DNA of 64,000 nt, taken from Microbacterium algeriense. Its GTDB lineage: Bacteria > Actinomycetota > Actinomycetes > Actinomycetales > Microbacteriaceae. This document shows positions 1 through 7,482 of the stretch, in pieces. Position numbers and translations under genes: made by a program. Within the stretch, counting starts at the first letter, position 1. Each line of letters starts with the position of its first letter. The stretch spans positions 558,001-622,000 of the forward strand of contig NZ_WAAO01000002.1 of NCBI RefSeq assembly GCF_008868005.1, in the 5' to 3' direction. A model generated the notes under the pieces. That model worked only from the letters and a program-made list of their open reading frames with translations, searched no databases and was not told the origin of the DNA.

Positions 1-165
1 GACGCCGGCGTCGAGCAGGGACTGCACCCGGAGCCCGACCGTCGATGCCGCCACGCCGAGCCGGGAGGCGAGCTCCGAACGGGACTGCGCCTCGCCGCGC
101 GCGACGAGGTCGAGGATCCGCCGCGTATGGGGATCGTCGACGGTGGTGTCAGCGGTGTTCGTCAT
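1..165 (-). CDS. ROK-family transcriptional regulator, N-terminal fragment
   Basis: Only the first 55 codons are in the window; the rest lies beyond base 1. They encode a winged helix-turn-helix (residues about 13-55, with RRILDLVARG, SELASRLGVAAST and VQSLLDAGV) of the kind that begins ROK-family and MarR-like repressors. The ATG at 165 follows a weak GGAAAG. The gene is divergent from the sugar-uptake/fucosidase operon and only 200 bp from it, so it probably controls that operon. Assignment to ROK rather than to another MarR-like family is inference, because the sugar-binding part is not visible. Confidence 0.65.
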   Translation of the reverse strand, partial: MTNTADTTVDDPHTRRILDLVARGEAQSRSELASRLGVAASTVGLRVQSLLDAGV

Positions 166-243
166 GGGAGCACTTTCCTGTCGGAGCATCGTCAGCGTAG
201 CGGGGGATGGTCATGTTTCCCGGGAGTTACGAATTATCAAGGT

Positions 244-257
244 CCGATAAACATCGG
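244..257. promoter_or_regulatory. Inverted repeat, candidate operator of the sugar/fucosidase operon
   Basis: CCGAT-AAAC-ATCGG is a perfect 5-bp inverted repeat with a 4-nt spacer in the 200-bp divergent intergenic region. The region is far more AT-rich than its surroundings, as expected for a promoter zone. The partial regulator upstream is the obvious candidate ligand. No convincing -35/-10 pair could be fixed. Confidence 0.4.
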
Positions 258-365
258 ATGTTCAGCTTGCGGCCCGTTGCGAACTATGAAACGGTAACTT
301 CATACGAAATCCTACTAGGTTGCTTCGGCTCTCGAAATAACCAGTTCCCTTCCAGGAGGCATTCA

Positions 366-1622
366 ATGAAGAAGTTGCGTGTAGGGGCTGTGGTCGCCGT
401 CACCGGCGTCGCAGTCGCGATGACCGGCTGCGCGAGCAGCAACAGCGGCGGGTCCGCCGACGGCGACACCATCGTCGTCGACATGTGGGCCGGCAGCGAG
501 TCGGACGTGGACGCCCTCGAGGCCCAGGTCGCGTTCGCGCAGGAGCAGAACCCCGACATCACCATCAAGCTCCAGACGTCGCCGTGGAGCGACTTCTTCA
601 CGAAGCTGACCACGAACATGGCCAGCGGCAACATGGCCTGCGTCACCGGGATGAGCGGCGCCCAGTTGGGCGGGTACACGGGCGGTTTCCGCGAGCTCAG
701 CGAGGACGACCTCAAGACGGCCGGCATCGACTGGGATGAGTTCAACCCGAGCGCCGACGGCATCCTGAGCTTCGAGGGCAAGGTCTACGGCGTCCCGTTC
801 GACGTCGCGACGATGCTCGTGTACTACAACCAGGACCTGCTGACCGCGGCCGGTGCGGCGACCCCGGAGATCGGCTGGACGTTCGACGACTTCGACGCCA
901 TCGCCGCCGACGCCACGAAGGACGGCAAGTACGGCTTCGGCATGGGCATGGGCGGGTACCAGTGGATGTCGATGCCGATCGCGTACTCCGCGACCCAGCC
1001 GGCCTCCGAGGACGGAACGCTGCACATCGACGATGAGGACTTCGTCGACGCGGCCTCCTGGTACGCCGGACTGGTCACCGAGAAGAAGGTCGCCGCTCCC
1101 GTGGCTTCGGCCTCCGACACCGGCTGGGGCGAGAACCAGTACACCGGCGCCAACGCGGCGATGGCTGTCGACGGAACCTGGAACGCGGTCAGCTACCTGA
1201 ACAACGAGTCCGGATTCGCCGCCGGCATGGTGCCGCTGCCCGCCGGCGTGGACGGCAACCCCGGTCCGATCCTCGGCTCCGGCTACGGCATCTCCGCCAA
1301 CTGCAAGAACCCGGAGGCCGCGCTCAAGGTCATGGGATCGCTGCTCGGTGAGGACGCGCAGGACTACATCGCCTCGTCCGGTCGGTCGTACCCGGCGCGC
1401 ATCTCGTCGCAGCCGCTGTACTTCGAGTCCATCGACGAGCAGTACCGCGACCAGGTGCAGTCCGTCTTCGAGGCAGCGTTCGGCGACACCGTCCCGCTCT
1501 ACATGACGAAGAACTGGCAGAAGCTCGACAGCTACATCCAGCCCAACCTCGTCAGCGTCTACAACGGGCAGATGACGATGGAAGAGCTGCTGTCGAACGC
1601 GCAGGCGCAGTTCGGCGAGTGA
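366..1622 (+). CDS. ABC sugar transporter, substrate-binding lipoprotein
   Basis: A 418-residue extracellular solute-binding protein (family 1 type) that would capture a sugar or oligosaccharide outside the membrane and deliver it to the two permeases encoded next. A lipoprotein signal peptide is clear: basic MKKLR, hydrophobic stretch, and lipobox MTGC with lipidated Cys22. The start at 366 is set by AGGAGG at 354-359; the reading frame is open further upstream, but that extension has no ribosome site and would spoil the signal peptide. It is the first gene of an operon ending in an alpha-L-fucosidase, so a fucosylated glycan or its breakdown product is the likely ligand (inference). No ATPase gene is present in the operon, so a shared MsmK-type ATPase is probably used. 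Confidence 0.9.
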   Translation: MKKLRVGAVVAVTGVAVAMTGCASSNSGGSADGDTIVVDMWAGSESDVDALEAQVAFAQEQNPDITIKLQTSPWSDFFTKLTTNMASGNMACVTGMSGAQLGGYTGGFRELSEDDLKTAGIDWDEFNPSADGILSFEGKVYGVPFDVATMLVYYNQDLLTAAGAATPEIGWTFDDFDAIAADATKDGKYGFGMGMGGYQWMSMPIAYSATQPASEDGTLHIDDEDFVDAASWYAGLVTEKKVAAPVASASDTGWGENQYTGANAAMAVDGTWNAVSYLNNESGFAAGMVPLPAGVDGNPGPILGSGYGISANCKNPEAALKVMGSLLGEDAQDYIASSGRSYPARISSQPLYFESIDEQYRDQVQSVFEAAFGDTVPLYMTKNWQKLDSYIQPNLVSVYNGQMTMEELLSNAQAQFGE

Positions 1623-1673
1623 CCCGGCTCCGGCCACCGCAGCAGCAGTGCAGTAACAGAGAAAGAAACTGAG

Positions 1674-2579
1674 ATGACGATCACGACGAGACGTCGACGA
1701 TCGCTCGCCAAGGTGGAGGCCGGTCAGGCGCTGGGATTCGCAAGCCCAGCCCTGATCGGGCTCGCCCTGTTCACGATCGTGCCCGTCGGGCTGTCCATCG
1801 TGATGAGCGTCTTCGACTGGCCGACCTTCGGCGAGCGGACCTTCAACGGCGTGGACAACTACGTCAAGCTGTTCACCAGCAGCCCCGACTTCTGGCCGGC
1901 GCTGCGCAACTCGGCGGTGTACACCCTGCTGTACGTGCCGCTGAGCGTCGCTCTCTCGCTCGTGCTCGCCCTCGGCCTCAACTCGCGGATCCGCGGCCGC
2001 GGCGCGCTGCGGGTGCTGTTCTTCATCCCTGTCGTGACGCCGATGGTCGCCAACGTGCTGGTCTGGAAGATGATGCTGCAGCCGCAGGGACTCTTCAACG
2101 GCCTGTCCGTGAGCTGGTTCGGCATCGAGCTGCCCAACTTCCTCGCCGATCCGTCCTGGGCGATGATCATGGTCGTCGTGATGAGCGTCTGGCAGGGACT
2201 CGGCTACAACATGCTGATCTTCTCCGCCGCTCTCGAGCAGCTGCCCGAGAGCGTGCTGGAGGCCGCGAGCATCGACGGCGCCCAAGGGCTCCGGCGGGTG
2301 TGGAGCATCATCATCCCGATGATCTCGCCGTCGATCTTCTTCGCAACGATCATGACCATGATCACCTCCCTGCAGGTGTTCGTCCAGCCGCAGATGCTCA
2401 CCGGCGGCGGCCCCGGCAACGCGACGAAGCCACTCGTCATGTACATCTGGGAGCAGGGCTTCACCTTCGGAGACCTCGGCCTGGCTGCCGCGGCCGCGTG
2501 GATCCTCTTCGCGATCATCATCGCCATCACGGGTCTCCAGTTCGCCGCGCAGAAGAAGTGGGTGCACTATGAGCACTGA
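1674..2579 (+). CDS. ABC sugar transporter permease, MalF type
   Basis: A 301-residue integral membrane protein with about six transmembrane helices. The EAA loop that contacts the ATPase is visible around residues 185-215 (SVLEAASIDGAQGLRRVWSIIIP-like, written here in parts: EAASIDGA, then RRVW). It starts 51 bp after the binding-protein gene, and its last 11 bp overlap the start of the second permease, which indicates translational coupling. Together the two permeases form the channel of a carbohydrate uptake transporter (CUT1 class). Substrate specificity cannot be read from the sequence. Confidence 0.9.
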   Translation: MTITTRRRRSLAKVEAGQALGFASPALIGLALFTIVPVGLSIVMSVFDWPTFGERTFNGVDNYVKLFTSSPDFWPALRNSAVYTLLYVPLSVALSLVLALGLNSRIRGRGALRVLFFIPVVTPMVANVLVWKMMLQPQGLFNGLSVSWFGIELPNFLADPSWAMIMVVVMSVWQGLGYNMLIFSAALEQLPESVLEAASIDGAQGLRRVWSIIIPMISPSIFFATIMTMITSLQVFVQPQMLTGGGPGNATKPLVMYIWEQGFTFGDLGLAAAAAWILFAIIIAITGLQFAAQKKWVHYEH

Positions 2580-3477
2580 GACCCTCATCCGCCCCACGGG
2601 TCGTCGGACCCGGACCGATCGCGAGCGCGCACGCGGAGCCGCGACCACGCCCGCCGCCCGCGCCCGTCTGATCCTGGCGCACGTCGCGATCTACGTCGCG
2701 GCCCTGATCTTCATCTCGCCCCTGGTCTACGCGTTCTTCTCGGCTCTCAAGCCCAACTCCGAGATGTTCTCGATGCCTCCGACTCTGGTCGGCTCGGAGC
2801 TGCGGTGGAGCAACTTCGTCGACGTGTTCGCCTACGGCCCGTTCGTGACCTACATCGCGAACTCGTTCATCGTCGCCATCCTCGGCACCCTCGTCGTGCT
2901 GATCGTCTCCACGACCGCGGGATACGCGTTCGGACGCCTGCGCTGGAAGGGGAGGGACGCCGTCTTCGTGCTGTTCCTCGCGACCCTCATGGTGCCGGCG
3001 GAGGTGCTCGTCATCCCGATGTTCCAGGTCATGCAGTGGTTCAACTGGGTCGACACGTACCAGGCGCTGGTGCTCCCGTTCGCCTTCGGGGCCTTCGGGA
3101 CGTTCCTGATGCGTCAGTTCTTCCGCGGTATCCCGTACGAGCTGGAGGAAGCCGCCCGCGTGGACGGCGCGGGCCCCGTGCGGTCGTTCCTGCAGATCAT
3201 CCTGCCGTTGTCGAAGTCGGCGGTCGCGGTGCTCGCGGTCTTCACGTTCCTGTCCTTCTGGAACAGCTACCTGTGGCCGCTCATCGTGACGGTCGACTAC
3301 AACGCCCACGGCACGCTGCCCGTGGGCCTGGCGAGCTTCGCCGGGCTCACCGGCACGCGCTGGGATCTGCAGATGGCCGCCGCGATCATCTCGATGGTGC
3401 CGACGACGATTCTCGTGATCGTGCTGCAGAAGCACCTCGTCAAGGGCATCGCGATGGCCGGACTGGGCGGGCGCTGA
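2569..3477 (+). CDS. ABC sugar transporter permease, MalG type
   Basis: A 302-residue permease that partners the MalF-type subunit. It has a charged cytoplasmic N-terminus (residues 1-30, Arg-rich), about six transmembrane helices, and the MalG-type EAA motif LEEAARVDGAG near residues 195-205. The ATG lies inside the end of the previous gene (11-bp overlap). Length and order binding protein, MalF, MalG are standard for CUT1 importers. Confidence 0.9.
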   Translation: MSTETLIRPTGRRTRTDRERARGAATTPAARARLILAHVAIYVAALIFISPLVYAFFSALKPNSEMFSMPPTLVGSELRWSNFVDVFAYGPFVTYIANSFIVAILGTLVVLIVSTTAGYAFGRLRWKGRDAVFVLFLATLMVPAEVLVIPMFQVMQWFNWVDTYQALVLPFAFGAFGTFLMRQFFRGIPYELEEAARVDGAGPVRSFLQIILPLSKSAVAVLAVFTFLSFWNSYLWPLIVTVDYNAHGTLPVGLASFAGLTGTRWDLQMAAAIISMVPTTILVIVLQKHLVKGIAMAGLGGR

Positions 3478-3506
3478 ACATGATCGGTCAGGAGCAGGGG
3501 ATCACC

Positions 3507-4448
3507 ATGCCCGGCGACAGCACCAGCGGCGCCGCTCTGGTGGGCATCGACATCGGAGGCACGAAGATCGCCGCCCTCCTCGTCAGCGGCGACGGAACGG
3601 TCCTCGCCAGGGGAAGCGTGCCCGCGCCGGCGGCCGCCGGGGGAGGAGCGATGGCGGATGCCGCCGCCCATCTCGCCCGAAGGCTCGCGGCGGAGGCCGG
3701 TGCGGACATCGCGGCGGCAGGGGTCGGCGCGGCCGGTGTCATCGACCACGACACCGGCACGATCCGGGCCGCCTCCGCGACTTTCGTCGGCTGGGCAGGG
3801 TTCCCGCTCGCGGACGAGCTGGAGGTTCGACTCGGCGTGCCGGTGCGGGTCGAGAACGACGTGAACGCCTTCCTGCTCGGCGAGGCGGCCGCCGAGGGTC
3901 GCGTCGAGGTCGATGTGCTCGGCGTCATGCTCGGCACCGGCGTCGGCGGCGCCCTCCTCATCGACGGCGAGCTCCACCACGGACCGCACGGCGCCGCGGG
4001 GGAGATCGGCCACACCCCCGGCTACAGCGACCTGGTGTGCACGTGCGGCCAGACCGGGCACCTGGAGACGCTGGCGTCCGGCACGTCGATCTCGCTGCGC
4101 TATCAGGAGCGGACGGGCGGTGCTCTGCTCGACGCCCGCGCGGTCGCGGATCGCGCTCGCGACGGTGACGCCGATGCGGTCGCCGTGTTCGACGCAGCCG
4201 GTCGGGCCGTCGCGCTCGCCTGCGCGAGCGCGGCGACGATCCTGGACCTGCCCTGCGCGATCGTCGGGGGAGGCGTCGCCGCCGCCTGGGACCTCCTGGA
4301 GCCCGCGATCGCCCTCACCCTGCGGACCGACTCCCCGGTGTCCGGCATCCCGCTGCGCATCATCCCCGCGGTCCTCGGCTCCGACGCGGTCGCGCTCGGC
4401 GCGATCGAGACCGCTCGCCGTGCGCTCGTGCCGGCGGGCGCACACTGA
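3507..4448 (+). CDS. ROK-family sugar kinase
   Basis: A 313-residue protein with the ROK ATP-binding motif GIDIGGTK (residues 13-20) and the ROK zinc-region signature CTCGQTGH preceded by GEIGH, here with His in place of the usual last Cys. No N-terminal helix-turn-helix is present, so it should be a kinase and not a repressor. The start at 3507 is preferred because AGGAG lies at 3490-3494; an ATG at 3480, only 2 nt after the permease stop, lacks such a site. It probably phosphorylates the sugar imported by the transporter or released by the fucosidase operon. The exact hexose is unknown; classical fuculose kinases are not ROK proteins. Confidence 0.85.
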   Translation: MPGDSTSGAALVGIDIGGTKIAALLVSGDGTVLARGSVPAPAAAGGGAMADAAAHLARRLAAEAGADIAAAGVGAAGVIDHDTGTIRAASATFVGWAGFPLADELEVRLGVPVRVENDVNAFLLGEAAAEGRVEVDVLGVMLGTGVGGALLIDGELHHGPHGAAGEIGHTPGYSDLVCTCGQTGHLETLASGTSISLRYQERTGGALLDARAVADRARDGDADAVAVFDAAGRAVALACASAATILDLPCAIVGGGVAAAWDLLEPAIALTLRTDSPVSGIPLRIIPAVLGSDAVALGAIETARRALVPAGAH

Positions 4449-4495
4449 GTCCGAACCTCTTCCGACGAATCCGGCACCGACAAGGAGCGCACCCC

Positions 4496-6073
4496 GTGAC
4501 CGCACGTCCCGAAGCCCACGAGATCTGGATGGGCGCCCTTCCGCCCGTCGCCGACGGGGGACTCCCGAAGCCCCGGATCGGCATCGCCGGGATCTCCATC
4601 GAGTCGAGCACGTTCTCCCCGCACATCTCCGGCGACGAGGCGTTCACCGTGCGCACGGGAGAGACGCTGCGGAGCTACTACCCGTTCCTGGACCGCGGGC
4701 GAGAACTGGCTGCGGCGGCCGAATGGGTGCCGCTGACGCACGGTCGTTCGCTGCCCGGCGGCGCCGTGGCTCCCGAGACGTATCGGCGGATGAAGGATGC
4801 GATCGTCGCCGGTATCCGCGAGCAGGGCCCCTTCGACGGGTTCTTCTTCGACATCCACGGTGCGATGAGCGTGGTCGGCATGGACGACGCCGAAGGCGAT
4901 CTCGCGCTAGCGGTACGCGCGGCGCTCGGTCCCGACACGCTCGTGTCGACCTCGATGGACCTGCACGGCAACGTCTCGGAAGTGCTGCGCGATGCCGTCG
5001 ACCTGCTCACGTGCTACCGGATGGCGCCGCATGAGGACTGGTTGAACACGAAGGAGCGGGCGGTGTGGAACCTGCTCGCCCGCCTGCGGGGGCCGCACGG
5101 CAGCGACCCCCTGCGCCGCCGGCCGTACACGGCGTGGGTGCCGGTTCCGGTGCTGCTGCCGGGCGAGAAGACCAGCACCCGGCTGGAGCCCGCGCGCAGC
5201 ATCTACGCGCAGCTTCCCGAGATCGAGGCGCTCCCCGGTGTCGTCGACGCCTCGGTCTGGATCGGCTATGCATGGGCGGACGAGCCGCGGTGCCAGGCGT
5301 ACGTGGTCGTGACCGGTGACGACGAGAAGCTGATCGCCCGCGAAGCGGAGCGTGTCGCCCGCATGTTCTGGGACGCCCGCGAGGACTTCGTCTTCGTGGC
5401 CGAGACCGGCTCACTCGATGAGGCGCTCGAGCGAGCCCTCGCCCCCGGCGCTCCCCATCCGTATCTGATCTCCGACTCGGGAGACAACCCGACCGCGGGC
5501 GGCGCCGGCGATGTGACGTGGACGCTCGCGCATCTGCTCGCGCGTCCGGAGCTCACCGACGGCAGTCGGACGACCCTCGTGGCCTCGGTGTTCGACAGGG
5601 AAGCCGTCGCGCACGCCGTGGCGGCGGGTGTCGGCTCCCCGGTGACGCTCGATGCGGGGGCCCGGGTGGATGCGGGGCCGAGCGGCCCCGTGCGCATCAC
5701 GGGCACCGTGTTCTCGATCACGGACGGAGACGCCGACGCCGGCACCCAGGTCGTGATCGCGGTGGGCGGACTGCACGCCATCATCACCGAGCGCCGCAAG
5801 CCGTTCCACCACCTCTCGGACTTCCGGATGCTGGGCCTCGAACCCACCACCGCCGACATCGTCGTGGTGAAGATCGGCTACCTCGAGCCCGAGCTGTACG
5901 AACTCGCCGAGGGCTGGACCCTCGCCCTGACACCCGGCGGCGTCGATCAGGACCTGCTGCGGCTCGGGCATCACCGCCTCCAGCCCGGCGTCTATCCCTT
6001 CGACCCGGATGGGCGCCCCGACCTGACAGCGGTGGTCGTCCGCCGCGGAGCCGCCGAGGAGCAGAACGCATGA
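4496..6073 (+). CDS. M81-family metallopeptidase (MlrC-like)
   Basis: A 525-residue protein of the M81/DUF1485 family, named after microcystinase C (MlrC), a zinc enzyme that cleaves peptide bonds of microcystin fragments. Candidate metal ligands are visible in FDIHGAM (Asp119, His121) and MDLHGN (Asp155, His157), followed by the family motif YRMAPHEDW. GTG start with AAGGAG 8 nt upstream. The stop overlaps the fucosidase start, so it belongs to the same operon. Its natural substrate here is unknown; the context suggests an amide-containing glycoside or glycopeptide fragment (inference). Many M81 proteins are annotated without a tested function. Confidence 0.8.
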   Translation: MTARPEAHEIWMGALPPVADGGLPKPRIGIAGISIESSTFSPHISGDEAFTVRTGETLRSYYPFLDRGRELAAAAEWVPLTHGRSLPGGAVAPETYRRMKDAIVAGIREQGPFDGFFFDIHGAMSVVGMDDAEGDLALAVRAALGPDTLVSTSMDLHGNVSEVLRDAVDLLTCYRMAPHEDWLNTKERAVWNLLARLRGPHGSDPLRRRPYTAWVPVPVLLPGEKTSTRLEPARSIYAQLPEIEALPGVVDASVWIGYAWADEPRCQAYVVVTGDDEKLIAREAERVARMFWDAREDFVFVAETGSLDEALERALAPGAPHPYLISDSGDNPTAGGAGDVTWTLAHLLARPELTDGSRTTLVASVFDREAVAHAVAAGVGSPVTLDAGARVDAGPSGPVRITGTVFSITDGDADAGTQVVIAVGGLHAIITERRKPFHHLSDFRMLGLEPTTADIVVVKIGYLEPELYELAEGWTLALTPGGVDQDLLRLGHHRLQPGVYPFDPDGRPDLTAVVVRRGAAEEQNA

Positions 6074-7410
6074 TGAACTTCGAGAAGCGCACCGGCCCCG
6101 ATCTCGGGGCGAACGCCCCCGTGTATCCGACGCAGGGCGTGCCCGAGTGGTACCGCGACGCGAAGCTCGGCTTCTTCGTGCACTGGGGCCTGTACTCGGT
6201 GCCGGCGTGGGCGGTGCAGCACGGGGAAGGAGTGAACATCCCCACCGAAGACGCCTACGCCTGGCACCAGTATGCGGAGTGGTACGGCAACACCGTGCGC
6301 ATCGCCGGCAGCCCGACGTGGGAGCGGCACCAGCGACAGTACGGCCCGGGGACCTCGTACGAGGACCTGGCGGATCTGTGGGATGCTTCCGCCTTCGATG
6401 CGGATACGTTCGTGGGTGAGCTCGTCGGAGCGGGGGCGAAGTACATCGTGCCGACGACGAAGCACCACGAGGGCTTCTGCCTGTGGGACACCGCCACGAC
6501 CGGCTTCAACACGGCCGCACGGGGTCCGCGCCGCGACCTGATCGCCGAGTTCCACGACGCGACGCGTCGAGCGGGCGCCAAGTTCGGCGTCTACTACTCC
6601 GGGGCGCTCGACTGGCACGTGAGCGACTTCCCGCCCATCGAGTCCGACACGGACCTCTTCCGGTACCGCCGCAACGATGAGCACTTCGCGCGCTACTCGG
6701 CCGCGCAGTTGGACGAGCTCGTGGCGCGCTTCTCCCCGGACGTGCTCTGGAACGACATCGAGTGGCCCGACGGCGGCAAGGGGCGGGACGAGTACGCGGT
6801 CGCCGCGCTCCTGGAGCGGTACTTTGACGCCGTACCCGACGGCGTCGTCAACGACCGCTGGGGCGTTCCGTACCACGGCTTCCTCACCCGCGAGTACACG
6901 GACATCCCGGAGATCATCCCGGAGCCGTGGGAGTCGACCCGCGGCCTCGGCTACTCCTTCGGCTTCAACCAGGCCGAGGACGAACGGCATTCGCTCTCGG
7001 GGGCGGCCCTGATCCGCCTGCTCGTCGACGTCGTGGCGAAGAACGGCAACCTGCTGATCAACGTCGGACCGGCCGCAGACGGCTCCATCCCGGAACTGCA
7101 GCGTCGCGCGATGCGAGAGCTCGGCGCGTGGCTGCAGACCAACGGCGCGGCGATCTACGGCACCCGCCCGTGGATCCGGATGGGGGAGCGCACCGGTGCC
7201 CCGCGGCGCTACACGACCACCGGAGAAACCGTGCACGTGCACGCTCTCGACCCGACAGTCGGCACGCTCGACCTCCCGGACGAACTCGTGCAGTCCGACC
7301 TGCGGTGGGCGGACGGCAGCGTGGTGGAGAGGGCCGACGGCGATCGTGCGGTCGTGGTGATCCCCGAGCGGCTGCGCGGCGAGGCTGTCGCGGTCCTGTC
7401 CGCAGGCTGA
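6070..7410 (+). CDS. Alpha-L-fucosidase, GH29
   Basis: A 446-residue glycoside hydrolase of family 29, which removes terminal alpha-L-fucose by a retaining mechanism. Family hallmarks are KLGFFVHWGLYSVPAW (residues 32-47), KHHEGFCLWD (131-140) and the nucleophile motif VLWNDIEWP with Asp229. No signal peptide, so it acts in the cytoplasm on imported fucosides. ATG overlaps the preceding stop (ATGA); a second ATG at 6073 is an alternative start. As last gene of the operon it names the likely diet: import, phosphorylation and defucosylation are co-expressed. The C-terminal beta-sandwich is short. Confidence 0.92.
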   Translation: MMNFEKRTGPDLGANAPVYPTQGVPEWYRDAKLGFFVHWGLYSVPAWAVQHGEGVNIPTEDAYAWHQYAEWYGNTVRIAGSPTWERHQRQYGPGTSYEDLADLWDASAFDADTFVGELVGAGAKYIVPTTKHHEGFCLWDTATTGFNTAARGPRRDLIAEFHDATRRAGAKFGVYYSGALDWHVSDFPPIESDTDLFRYRRNDEHFARYSAAQLDELVARFSPDVLWNDIEWPDGGKGRDEYAVAALLERYFDAVPDGVVNDRWGVPYHGFLTREYTDIPEIIPEPWESTRGLGYSFGFNQAEDERHSLSGAALIRLLVDVVAKNGNLLINVGPAADGSIPELQRRAMRELGAWLQTNGAAIYGTRPWIRMGERTGAPRRYTTTGETVHVHALDPTVGTLDLPDELVQSDLRWADGSVVERADGDRAVVVIPERLRGEAVAVLSAG

Positions 7411-7430
7411 GACGGATCGGATCGCGACGA

Positions 7431-7470
7431 GGCATGGGCTCTCCCTGGATCATCCGGGAGAGCCCACGCC
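7431..7470. terminator. Bidirectional terminator hairpin
   Basis: A perfect 10-bp stem, GGGCTCTCCC with GGGAGAGCCC (7436-7445 and 7456-7465), around a 10-nt loop, extended by GGC/GCC with one mismatch. It sits between the fucosidase and the convergent dehydrogenase gene and should end both transcripts. No long U run follows, as is common in high-GC actinobacteria. Confidence 0.8.
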
Positions 7471-7482
7471 GTCTCGCGAGGA

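Noticed and set aside
213..254. Wider ATGTTT...AAACAT inverted repeat as operator of the sugar operon
   Set aside because: Arms of 6 bp separated by 30 nt are weak; the compact CCGAT-AAAC-ATCGG repeat at 244-257 is the better candidate.
363..2648. A 761-codon open frame on the minus strand across the sugar-transport genes
   Set aside because: It lies opposite three well-supported genes, and its product is a low-complexity Arg/Gly/His-rich chain without any family motif. Such frames are a by-product of very high GC at third codon positions.
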